In this document: in pieces, positions 1 to 10,094 of the stretch
How the letters are laid out: each line of letters starts with the position of its first letter
How positions within the stretch are numbered: the stretch's first letter is position 1
Assembly: GCA_037957365.1 (NCBI GenBank)
Contig: JARHVA010001738.1
Coordinates: 1,932,001-1,996,000, forward strand
Length of the DNA stretch: 64,000 nt
Direction of reading: 5' to 3'
Source: Torreya grandis
Taxonomy: Eukaryota > Streptophyta > Pinopsida > Cupressales > Taxaceae
Made by a program: the position numbers and the translations under genes
The notes under the pieces: model-generated
Database searches by the model: none
The model's input: the letters and a program-made list of their open reading frames with translations, nothing else
What the model was told of the DNA's origin: nothing

Positions 1-770
1 CATAAGTAATTTGCTCAAATACATATGTGATAGTTTATTGATTTTTATAGTCATTGATGTAAGTTATTGGCATAATCGAAGCTCTGGTAGTCAAAAGATT
101 TGGATAAGAGTTTGGAAATAAAGGTTTAGATAATTTCTAATATGGTTTCATTGTGATTGAAACGTATGCATTTATGTTTTTTTGTTCTAAAGATTGAAAG
201 TAGTTGTTTACATGCATAGTCATTTATCTTGAAATGAATAAATATAATGATAATGTCTTAACCATATCCATAATCAATAATGGTCAGGTTTACTAAAATA
301 TCTTAACCATATCCATAATCATTAATCACCTTTCAAATACTTTTTATTTGAATTAACAAGACATGTCAACCGAAATATAATTATTACCTTAATATTATTG
401 TGTCTAAAGTTACAATCAATCCTTAAAACATTTATAAAATTGAGTAAAATAAACATGCTCTTCCTCTTATATGGTTTCAATGACTAAAAAGTTTAATAAT
501 AAATAATTTTCAAACCTAATATTTTTTTGATTTATAACATTGAATGTAGTGCAGGTGGAATTAAATCTAACAGGATCATGGTTTAGGTTTCACCCCATTT
601 TTATAGTGAATTGATGATAACATATTGAGTGTGGCCCCAAGGAAAAATTTAATGTTGGTCCAACATGCCACCTATGAGATTAATGGAATTTTCTCGAATA
701 CATATGTGATGATTTTTTTGATTTTTCTAGTCATTTATGCAAGCTATTTTTAGAAGCGAAGGTGTTGGTC
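1..770. repeat. Pair of ~90 bp direct repeats (1-90 and 676-770)
   Basis: The stretch at 1-90 recurs at 676-770 with scattered substitutions. Both contain an 'aatacatatgtgat' core, then a 'tttttgattttt' run, 'tagtcatt' and a closing 'gcgaag' or 'tcgaag'. No coding frame crosses either copy. About 670 bp separates the copies, so they could be short LTRs or remnants of a larger repeat, but no primer site or polypurine tract lies inside. Confidence 0.45.
248..350 (-). repeat. Inverted fragment of the 1.8-3.0 kb tandem unit
   Basis: The motif 'cttaaccatatccataatc' occurs twice here (about 258 and 303), followed by 'cacctttcaaatac'. This is the reverse complement of the 'gattatggatatggttaag ... 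ttgaaag' part of the tandem unit at about 2450-2480. The same repeat family is therefore present in both orientations within 2.5 kb. Confidence 0.45.
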
Positions 771-1829
771 CAACATAAATACTTACAATTCATTACATTA
801 TAGATAACTCAAATAATTTTGGTATAAAATAATAATGGAATACCAAATATACTTATGCATCTCTATAATAGAGTTTATAACTATTATAGACATGTTCTCT
901 TAATCAAACAAAAATAAAAATACACAAATGACCTCTTAATAATTTATATACTCTAAATTATCTTCAATAAGCTTTCTCAAAAACCTTGATAAAATAAATC
1001 TAAAAATTTATCAAAAAATTTATTGTTCTTCCTCGATCAACCTCAGATTTTAGATGCCTAAATTTCAAATTTCAACATGCCAATTTTCTTCATTTTATTT
1101 TTGATAATTTTTATTTGCATTTTCTTCAAAAAAATTTAGACTCAAATATAGTATTGTAGAAATGTAGTTTGTTTGAAAAATTATTAGTCAATCCTCTTCT
1201 TTCAAATGTTGACTACCAAATTACCAAAGCTCTATTAAATAGAAAATGAGGACATTATATCTTATTGTATAGTTTGAAGCAAATATCCAATTTCATTCAA
1301 GCTTGTTTATTAACTTATACTTTACAAATGACAATGCACTAAAAATTCTCTCATCTTCAACTGAGCCCAAAATCATTATTTAGCATAAATTAGCAAGATT
1401 AAAATATTATGAGATACCATCACATAGTATTTCACTCAAACTTAAGGCAATCCACAGTCTAGTGATTGAGCCATCTTTGAAAACATGGTCAAAAAATTAT
1501 TATGGTAAATCAAATAGAACACTCCCTTAGCTTTGGAAAATTTAAAATGCCTTAAGTTTATTCACCATTCACTACACTCTTATAGAAGTGTCACGCCAAG
1601 TTTTTGATTTTATTCTAAATAGCTCATGAGCTAGCATTTTTCCAATATTAAGGGTACATCGCATCCATGGTTCTAGTAGTTCATCCAAAGAAAAATGTTA
1701 TCTAATATTTAAAAAAAAATAATTTGCAATTTCCTTCAAGGTGTAAATTATAGAGGATACAACCTCAATAAATTGATCCCTAGTAAAAATAAATTTTTTG
1801 AGTCTATTAGATAGAGAAACTATGTCCAA
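771..1829. other. Gene-free AT-rich stretch
   Basis: No frame of useful length and no recognisable RNA gene or repeat boundary was seen. The sequence is AT-rich and resembles eroded transposon DNA, but it cannot be assigned. Confidence 0.4.
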
Positions 1830-3010
1830 AGTGTGAGTTGTGGTCTGTACTCAATTTATACTAAGTACTATACATGATCTTATCATATGTACTACACAAA
1901 AAGAGTCCTAGAGCCTCATGATCACATTGTATTTTATTTTAAATGTTTTAGGTAATAATTATTTTATGGTTATCATGGTTTATTAATTGAAATAAAAAAT
2001 ATTTGAAAGGTCAATATTGATCTGGTTAAGAAATTTTGGTAGACCTTATTTTATAGTTTATAATTTTAAAACTATGAAAATGTTTTGAATGATTTTTCTA
2101 GTTATGTCATACTCCTTTTTCAAATTTGTCTTTCCCTATGGCCCCATAGTTGGTTTATACTCTATACTCTTATTTTTGTCACTATTTTTTCTATACTTAG
2201 TTTATTATATTATCTAGTTGGTCTTTAATGCATACTTATTTTAAACAAATAATAAATTGATTTATTTTGAGAAATAATGACATGCATGATAGTTAATTTC
2301 AATAATGCATAAAAGACAAACTAAATAAACACTATAGAGCCTCATGATCATACTATATTTTATTTTTAAATATTTAAGGTAATAATAATATTTTGATTGA
2401 CACGGTTTGCTGATTGAAATTAAAAAATATTTAGTAGGCCATTATTGATTATGGATATGGTTAAGATATTTGAAAGACAATGTTTTGAGTAAATATATTT
2501 AAAGAAATACTTTTCAGGGAACTTATCATTATATTTATTCATTTACTTAGTTTATTATATTCTCTGGTTGTTATTTACCACAATTATTTTAAACAAATAA
2601 GAATTTGATTTCTTCTAAGAAATAATGACAAACAAGATACTTATTCAACATAATGAACAAAGGACAACATGAATAAATGCAATAGAGCCTCATGATCATA
2701 TTGTATTTTGTTTTTAAATATTTAAGGTAATAATTATATTCTAGTTGGCATGGTTTGTTAATTGAAATAAATAAATATTTGAATGGCCAATATGTATGTG
2801 GTTAAGACATTTTGGAAGACCATATTATTTATGTCATCCTAACATTTATAGTTGTCTTACCCTGTGGTCCCATTTTTGGTTTATACTCTATACTCTGAGT
2901 TTATGTCACAATTTTTACTACACTCAATTTATTATATTATCTAGTTGGTATTTTGAGAGACTTAAAGAGGTTTGTACTCAATTTGTACTTAGTCATATGG
3001 CAATAAAATG
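1830..3010. repeat. Three decayed tandem copies of a ~350-430 bp unit
   Basis: The landmark 'agagcctcatgatca' occurs at about 1909, 2335 and 2684, and each time leads into the same order of blocks: an A/T run, 'ggtaataat', 'ttgaaat', 'atttga' or 'atttag', and 'ggttaaga'. A second landmark, 'ggtttatactctatactct', occurs at about 2152 and 2877, followed by 'agtttattatat' or 'aatttattatat'. Unit lengths of about 426 and 348 bp differ by internal indels. The 74-codon frame at 2796-3020 lies inside the last unit and is probably chance. Confidence 0.6.
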
Positions 3011-3272
3011 TAGCACTTAAAAAGTACAAATTTAATCTTTAAAAAGAATGACAAGTTTAATTATTAAAAATAAGGAACCATAAATAAGATATCAAATTTA
3101 GACTTCTCATCCTCTAACCTCTTTTTCCATTGGTTTTTAATTAACAAAAATTACCTCCTATAAAATAAAAATACATAAGTGTTTCAAATTGCTTAAAACC
3201 CTAGAACCACAAAACCCTAAAACCTAAATTTATATAACTTCATTTATATTAAATTTTTATTCCTTTGTGGTC

Positions 3273-3552
3273 GTGGGAATCATAAAGTGAGTAGTAATTA
3301 TAAGAGGAAGCCAAGGAGGAATCTAATTAGCCAAAAATGAAGTATAATCCAAGTAATAAATACAATCCCTACATGTCATGGAAAATTTGAAGTGAGATAT
3401 AATTACAAGAGGAAGCCAAGGAGGATTTTAAGTAGCCAACAATGAAGTATAATCCAAGCCCTACATGTTGTGGGAATCATGAAGCGGTTGATAATTTTAA
3501 GAGGAGTCTAAGGAGGAGTCTAAGCAGCCAATAATGAAGTATGATCTAAGTA
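3273..3552. repeat. Minisatellite, three ~84-104 bp copies
   Basis: Copies begin near 3273, 3377 and 3469. Each reads, in order, 'gtgggaatcat'-like start, 'aattataagaggaagccaaggagga', 'tagccaa-aatgaagtataatccaag', with a few changes per copy. The array runs directly into a (TA)n tract. It looks like a small tandem duplication in non-coding DNA. Confidence 0.7.
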
Positions 3553-3562
3553 AGAAATACAA

Positions 3563-3565
<3 letters not shown>

Positions 3566-3609
<44 letters not shown>
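3566..3609. repeat. (TA)n microsatellite, ~22 units
   Basis: An uninterrupted run of alternating A and T about 44 bp long follows the minisatellite. Confidence 0.95.
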
Positions 3610-3612
<3 letters not shown>

Positions 3613-4272
3613 AATGTTTTCACACTTTTACTTAATTATGAATATAAATTAAGGGATTCAAACTATTCCATGTTCTTTTTTCATCAGACCTATACTCACA
3701 GTGTAAAAACCCTTTTTTATCTTATATCAAAACCCTTAATATTAGACATAGTTTTGTTATCACATGAGATTATTTATTTATTAATGATATCAGTAACATA
3801 TTTGCATTTATTTGGGATTATTTGCTTAGTAATGACATCAATAAGACCTCAAAAATATTGTGAATGTGTGTTTGGGCATTGATGCATCGATGATTTTTTT
3901 ATAGTCACACACACTTACTTAGGGTTTAGGTTTGGGATGGGTCTTTAAAAAATCTTATTCATGATATCTCTAATGCCTTCCTTGATTTGATTTATTCGTT
4001 CGATCAAATATTTTGAAATGGCTAGAACACCCCTAATTTCATAAGGCAAAGCAAAACATCCATTCTAAAAAACTTAGGGTATCATTTGATTACAATTGTT
4101 ATTCTATCTCAAGCATATTTTCCCTATGAATGTGTTTGGGGAAAGGGGTTTAACTTAGATTTTTTGATCTAAATATGATTTTTGATTTTATAGATATTTA
4201 TAAGTTTTTTTAAAGGCTAATATAAATCACTTATCAATTTATATCGGCATGGTGATTTTGATAAATATTTAT
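3610..4272. other. Gene-free flank of the 4.3-9.3 kb element
   Basis: AT-rich DNA with no supported gene. A 70-codon frame at 3670-3882 has no recognisable motif and could arise by chance. This stretch is the left target-site flank of the retrotransposon that starts at 4278. Confidence 0.4.
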
Positions 4273-4277
4273 CAATG

Positions 4278-4440
4278 TGTAATTTCCCCAACCAAATAGG
4301 GAATATAGCAAGACAAAAACTCAGAGACCACTGTAATATCCCCTTCAAATAGGGAATATAAAAAGACAAAAGCTCTGATACCACTGTAATGTCCCTTTCT
4401 TAGGGGCTCCTTTTTTGAAAAAAAACTCTGATACCACTGT
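4278..4440 (-). repeat. 53 bp ladder of LTR-end plus primer-site copies in the 3' LTR
   Basis: Primer-site-like sequences end at 4330 (decayed, 'agagacca'), 4383 and 4436 ('ctctgatacca'). Each is followed by a copy of the LTR terminus, 'ctgtaatatcccc' or 'ctgtaatgtccc'. The spacing is 53 bp each time. The matching right LTR has the same ladder, so it was part of the LTR before this copy inserted. Confidence 0.85.
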
Positions 4441-5600
4441 AATATCCCCTGTTTCCCTTGAAATCTAAAACTAAATATTATTGAATTGCTTATCTTTATT
4501 CATGAAAAATATCTTCAAATAGATAAAATAAACCACAGTATAATCTCTTGTTTATTCGCTCAGATGATTACAATAGATGTCCTCTATCAAGTATACAAAA
4601 TAATATTAAAAATATGGCCTTAATAGCCTGAGTATTCCACAAACTGGGAAATAAGCCTGGATCTGGTACGTCTCGACCTACTGTGTCAAAAACACAGTCA
4701 CCGATGTCGGTTATACTACCATCATCGATCGACTGGGGTCATTAACTTGCTAACGTCAGTGAGAGGTTGGCTGATGTCAGTCGCTGTAGGTCTCTGCCTA
4801 CCGATGTCAGTGTCTAAACTTTCTGCTGATGTGTACAGATTTGCACAAAATTGTATGGACTTCGTACGGCCGCCAATATAACACAACCTATTTGCTGGAT
4901 CCCTGATCTCAAGATATATAGCTCTAATACAGAAGATATTTTATCCATGTAATATCTAAATCAAAACCCTAAATCCAAAAAACCTAATAAAATAAATCCC
5001 TGTAAATACCTGTGATAAATTTTGTGTGAAGTTATCTCTCAACCTGGCAATAGATCAGCTGATATCTCACAGCCTCTAAATCAGAAACACTGAAGAGGGA
5101 ACGTTCTTCAATGTAGATAGAATACTGGAACCCTTAGCTCAATCTTCTTAAGAAAATCCTTAGCAAAACTTGTCTTCAAATAATAATCATAATCCAACTC
5201 TCTCCCATGAGAAACCCTTATACCTTCAAAAAGGTGTGCTTGCCAAAATTAGATTTTCCTTAAATTAGAATTAGGGTTTTAAAATTAGACCAAATAATTA
5301 ATAATTAATATTTAATAAATATTTGATTAAAATTAGACCAAATAATTAATAATTAAGAATTAATTAATATTTAATTAAAATTAGACCAAATAATTAATAT
5401 TTGATTAAATCAATCAAATATTAATATCTCCCTTCATTCATGTCTGAAAGAGCCCGAACGAAAGCCAACTGGAACAATTTTGCTACTCAAAGCCAAGCCC
5501 GGCTCCATTAAGACCCTCTATCCATCCCATCATCCTATGAGGGTTGCATAATAGGCTAACCATAAACTCTGAACATGTCAACTAAAAAGGGGACATGACA
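4278..5600 (-). repeat. 3' LTR of the non-autonomous element
   Basis: The 1323 bp LTR reads TGTCATGTCCCC at its start on the minus strand (5600 downward) and ends TTACA at 4278. It contains three nearby copies of an AT-rich block, 'attagaccaaataattaat', between about 5285 and 5400. Near its 4278 end it contains three internal copies of primer-site-like sequence (see 4278-4440). Confidence 0.93.
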
Positions 5601-6720
5601 ATCCGCCCCTCTTAAAATTGCTTGCCCTCAAGCAATCACTAAAAGATAAACCACTCAACACCGCTGGATCCCAAATGAAGTCACGAGCTACCCCACTGTC
5701 AATCAACACAATCTCCATGCCATATCCATCACAACTCTCATCCAATGGCATCACATCATCCCAAGTACCAAGATAAGGATCCCAACATCCAATCCAAGAA
5801 CAGAAATCAACTGGCAACTCAAGTAAACTCCTCCCCTGAATAATATCTAAATCTGGAATGTGAATGCTAGACATACTCATATCATCCTTAACATGTGACC
5901 CGACTGTAATAGAATGTTGAGTCTCTACCACATGTGCTAACTCCTAAACCAAACTCACCTCAAGACAAAGCTCGTCCACATGTCTCTCCTATATTGGTGC
6001 CAAGGTGCACTTGGCAATGCACTCTCCCATATTGTGTGGTATGAACCTCTCCATCTGATGAAAGAACATATTTTTGATGTTGCTGCCCTGTATTGCCTTA
6101 AGAATATGTGTCTTCCCACTGACATCAAAATGAACCTCCATGTACTTAAGATGAAGAGCGAATTCCTCAAGGGAATGAAGCCACTTCATACCCAAGACTA
6201 AGTTTATGTCCCCCATGTTCACCACATAATAATCAGCGTTGAACTCATAGTTGTTCAATTGCAATGGGAGGTCTCTAATCATCTGATCACACCTAAGAGT
6301 ATGACCATCAGCCAACTTAACTTTAATGCCCTTGAAATCTTTGGTAGTGAGTCCACACTTCTCCACAAATCTAGCATCTATAAAATTATGTGTGGCTCCT
6401 GTATCAAGAAGGGTGATGACCCTCTATCCTGCCAAAACTCCACAGAGTCTAAATGAATCATCTGATTGAATGCTGGATAGGTGTACCTCCTGTATGTGTA
6501 GCTCTAAATCTACCTTAGGCTCTGAAGACTCTGCCTCTAACTCCTCTAAACTATCTTGCTGTTCAGAATCTTCTAATTTCAAATCCTCATAATACACCCA
6601 CATCACACGATTTGCCTTTCCCTTAGGCCTCAAAGGGAAATCATGATGGATATCATATGGACCTTTATAGTAGAAGCAAAGCTTTTTCCTGCATAGATCG
6701 TTAAGAGCCTCTTGATCCAA
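5578..6720 (-). pseudogene. Zinc-knuckle / aspartic protease part of gag-pro, no RT follows
   Basis: One minus-strand frame runs from 6720 to 5578, crossed by a few stops. A degraded zinc knuckle comes first (CFYYKGPYDIHHDFP, two expected cysteines changed to Y and F), then an acidic linker. The retropepsin active site follows as VITLLDTGATHNFID at about 6375-6419, directly after an in-frame TAG that looks like a mutated CAG. A later VLGMKWLHSLEEFALH block is typical of plant Ty3 proteases. Instead of reverse transcriptase, the frame continues into a tail (LLELPVDFCSWIGCWDPYLG, then GLSFSDCLRASNFKRGG). It crosses the polypurine tract and stops just inside the 3' LTR. The frame differs from that of gag upstream, so a frameshift or -1 slip separates them. 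The protein would mature Gag but could not copy the element. Confidence 0.85.
5601..5615 (-). other. Polypurine tract
   Basis: On the minus strand the bases just before the 3' LTR read AAGAGGGGCGGAT, a purine-rich run in the expected plus-strand priming position. It also lies within the coding frame of the protease tail. Confidence 0.8.
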
Positions 6721-6818
6721 AGGTGGTGCTTCTGGGTTGGCCTTTGAATCATTCTTAACACCTGATTTATCTTTGTTGAAATCTAATCCTCTCTATCTCT
6801 GTTAGAGCACTGATGGTC

Positions 6819-7817
6819 TCAGGATGAAAAAGTACCTTTGGAGTTAAATTTACTGGATGGGGCTACCATCTCCATACTACGTGCCTTCTTCATAGCTACC
6901 TATAATGAAGGAGGATCAAAGCCTTTAATCCAACCTCTCAATGGCTCTGTCAATCCCTCCATGAAGAGCACTACAAGTCACCTCTCTGAAATGTCAGGAA
7001 CCATAACTGAGAACTTCTAGAATTCACCAATGTAAGACTCTAGACTACCACTCTGGCACAACTGTGCCAACTCTTAGAAATAGGATTCTAGATCCTTCCT
7101 ATCAAAATGCTCCACCAGCCTATCCACAAACTCCTGATAAGATGTGATCTGATCATGATGGAGTGTCACCATCCCGTAGTGCCACCAATCATGAGCTACT
7201 CCCTCAAGATGTAGTGTCACATATCTGATAACATCTCCCTCAGCCATCAAAAGCAATGTGAGAAATGTGTCTAGCTTACTAATCCAAGCCTGCACTGTTA
7301 CCTTGCCACTATCGTCAAACATCGCTAGTGTGAGCCTGCTCGTAGCATGCTTTAGATCAATATTCTGGTGTCTAGGTCTCCAATCATGATGACATCAGTT
7401 ATGCTCTCTTCTCTGTGTGAGGAACCGATCAAAAGTAATCCTCTCTCTAACCTCAAGTGATAATAACTCCCACTCCTCATTCACTGCCATAAGTGTGTTA
7501 GCAAATAGGGGTTCTCCTGCTGCATCCTCTACTGGGGCCTCTAGTTCCTCCTATACAAACGTAGGCCATGTAAGCCTACTAGCTATCCTGGAATGGGTCA
7601 ACTATGGTCTCTAATTAACATTAGCACTCATGTTATCTCCTTGCTCCCCATTCTGTCGAACAGGTGTGTTCATCCTCTCTACCATAGTAGTGAGTGCCTG
7701 TAGTGCCTGATTCATCTGCTGCTGGCCTGTAGCCATAACTCAAAATAATTCTTGAGTGTCTTGATCATCATTATGTTTGTGGCCCCTGTGTGGGCTACCC
7801 TCATCCCTGTCACTCAT
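6819..7817 (-). pseudogene. Ty3/gypsy-type gag, several in-frame stops
   Basis: The frame starts at an ATG (7817) and runs 333 codons to a stop at 6819. The start MSDRDEGSPHRGHKH leads into a Q-rich stretch (MATGQQQMNQALQALTTMVE) and then the retrotransposon gag core. That core includes KVTVQAWISKLDTFL, GVAHDWWHYG and FVDRLVEHFDRKD at about codons 165-248, followed by CQSGSLESYIGEF and LFMEGLTEPLRGW. The W-rich block and the 'YxxEF' block are the usual Ty3 gag landmarks. In-frame stops are TGA and TAG codons that each need one transition from CGA or CAG. Gag packages the RNA into particles. The gene lies about 130 bp after the primer site, as expected. Confidence 0.85.
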
Positions 7818-7943
7818 GGTGATTGGATACTATTCTAAAACTTGATCACCTTCAAGCAAAGCTCTACTGCGTGTGAAATACCTGTGTGGTCCCAACTCTT
7901 GTGGTTGCATAAGATTGTTAAACCCTCAGGATGGCAGGATTTA

Positions 7944-7955
7944 GCTCTGATACCA
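7944..7955 (-). other. Primer-binding site (initiator Met tRNA)
   Basis: The minus strand reads TGGTATCAGAGC, the standard complement of the plant initiator-Met tRNA 3' end, one base after the 5' LTR. It fixes the element's direction. Confidence 0.95.
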
Positions 7956-8127
7956 TTGTAATATCCCCAACCAAATAGGGAATATAGCAAGACAAAAATT
8001 CTGATACCACTATAATATCCCCTTCAAATAGGGAATATAAAAAGATAAAAGCTCTGATACCACTGTAGTGTCCCTTTATTAGGGGCTCCTTTTTTGAACA
8101 AAAGCTCTGATACCACTATAATATCCC
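7944..8127 (-). repeat. Four primer-site copies at 53-54 bp spacing, 5' LTR end
   Basis: The true primer site ends at 7955. Further copies ending at 8009, 8062 and 8115 lie inside the LTR. Each is followed by a copy of the LTR terminus and a short 'caaataggg' or 'aggggctcc' block. The spacings are 54, 53 and 53 bp. The LTR therefore contains its own end plus primer site three times over. Confidence 0.88.
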
Positions 8128-9293
8128 TTGTTTCCCTTGAAATCTGAAACTAAATATTATTGAATTACTTATCTTTATTCATGAAAAATATCTTCAAATA
8201 GATAAAATAAACCACAGTATAATCTCTTGTTTATTTGCTTAGATGATTACAATAGATGTCCTCTATCAAGTATACAAAATAATATTAAAAATACGTCCTT
8301 AATAGCCTGAGTATTCTGCAAACTAGGAAATAAGCCTGGATTTGGTACATCTCAGCCTACTGTGTCAAAAACATAGTCGCTGACATCAGTTATACTACCA
8401 TCATCAGGCGACTAGGGTCATTAACCTGTTGATGTCGATGAGAGGTCAATCGATGTCAGTTGCTATAGGTCTCTACCTGCCGATGTTAGTGTCTGAACTT
8501 TCTGCTGATGCGTACAGATTTGCACAGAACTGTATAGACTTCGTACGACTGCCAATATAACATAACCTGTTTGCTGGATCCCTGATCTTAAGATATATAA
8601 CTCTAATATAGAAGATATTTTATCTGTGTAATATCTGAATCAAAACCCTGAATCAAAAAAACCTAATAAAATAAATCCCTATAAATACTTGTGATAACTT
8701 TTGTGTGAAGTTATCTCTTAACTTGGTAATAGATCAACTGATATCTCATAGCCTCTGAATCACACACACTGAAGAGGGCACATTCTTCAATGTAGATAGA
8801 ATACTAGAACCCTTGGCTCAGTCTTCTCAAGAAAATCCTTAGCAAAACTTGTCTTCAAACAATAATCATAATCCAACTCTCTCCCATGAGAAACCCTTAT
8901 ACCCTCAAAAAGGTGTGCTTGCCAAAATTAGATTTTCCTTAAATTAGAATTATGGTTTCTTAAATTAGAATTAGAGTTTTAAAATTAGACCAAATAATTA
9001 ATAATTAATAAATATTTGATTAAAATTAGACCAAATAATTAATAATTAATAATTAATTAATATTTTATTAAAATTAGACCAAATAATTAATATTTGATTA
9101 AATCAATCAAATATTAATATCTCCCTTAATTCGTGTCTGAAAGAGCTCGAACGAAAGCCAACTGGAACAATTTTGCTACTCAGAGCCAAGCCCAGCTCCA
9201 TCAAGACCCTCTATCCATCCCATCAGCCTACGAGGGTCGCATAATAGGCTAACCATAAACTCTGAACATCTCAACTAAAACGGGGACATGACA
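7957..9293 (-). repeat. 5' LTR of the non-autonomous element
   Basis: This 1337 bp repeat matches 4278-5600 along its whole length. It carries a small insertion near 8950 that duplicates 'taaattagaatta'. It ends in CA at 9293, followed by the right CAATG target duplication. The minus-strand promoter and transcription start should lie here, but no TATA box could be assigned with confidence. Confidence 0.93.
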
Positions 9294-9298
9294 CAATG

Positions 9299-10042
9299 GA
9301 ATTATACTTGAACTCTAGGATTCACCAGGATTATATAGTAAGATATTAGGGGTCCATTATTAAAATTATCCATGATTAATCAAGTTCAAATGGCCAAATT
9401 AATAAATATGTTAAAAAATAAGGTAAAACATAGAAGGTAGAAATGGGACCAAATATTTATAAAGTGGGATAAATTAGGTTTGTATGAGTTAAAAAAATGA
9501 GAAATAAAGATCAAGGTCCAAAAGCCAACTAATATAAGTCCTAGAAAAATAAGGCATAAAAAATATAGGATCTCATATTAACTCAAAAATTCAACTTCTA
9601 TTGAAATACACTAAATTCAAAGGGGAACCTCTGAACACCAACAACTATTAAATTGCTAAAATGTGTAAAAGAAATGGATAATAAAGAATGAAAAATATGG
9701 GAGAGACTTAAAAATAAAACTATTTTTCAAGGGTAACTAATGGAGGTATTTAAGAGAGGGATCCACCAAGGATAAAATACATGATTTTATAAAAATAGGG
9801 TACCCTATTTATTTTAGAAAATCTAAGAGTTATTGACATTAATATCCCTAAAGGACCCAATCCAATATGCATGAGGTTGGCCAAAATATTGAAGTATAAG
9901 GATAATCCAAATAAAATATATGCATGAAAATGAAAAGGATCCTACCTTCCCATAATGTGTTATCCTTTCCTCAAGAACTCAACATATCCATCCTCAACTG
10001 TGAGGAATTGGAAATTGCATGAGAAATTAGGTGGAACTAATG

Positions 10043-10094
<52 letters not shown>

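Larger units (their letters stand above)
4278..9293 (-). mobile_element. Complete non-autonomous Ty3/gypsy-like LTR retrotransposon (gag-protease only)
   Basis: All structural signals of an LTR retrotransposon are present. Two direct LTRs (4278-5600 and 7957-9293) both start TG and end CA. They are flanked by an exact 5 bp target duplication, CAATG, at 4273-4277 and 9294-9298. A primer site complementary to initiator-Met tRNA lies at 7944-7955 and a polypurine tract at 5601-5615, so the element reads on the minus strand. The 2.36 kb interior codes for a Ty3-type gag and an aspartic protease but has no reverse transcriptase, RNase H or integrase, so it would need another element's enzymes. In three LTR stretches aligned by eye (about 300 bp) roughly 23 positions differ, mostly transitions, so the insertion is old but younger than its neighbours. 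It resembles the gag-bearing non-autonomous elements known in plants (TR-GAG type). Confidence 0.93.

Noticed and set aside
3197..3230. Telomere-like CCCTAAA phrases ('aaaccctagaacc', 'aaaaccctaaaacc')
   Set aside because: Only two or three imperfect, unevenly spaced units; no tandem array.
7944..7955. Part of a tRNA gene
   Set aside because: Only 12 bases complementary to the initiator tRNA end, in the exact primer-site position; no cloverleaf around it.
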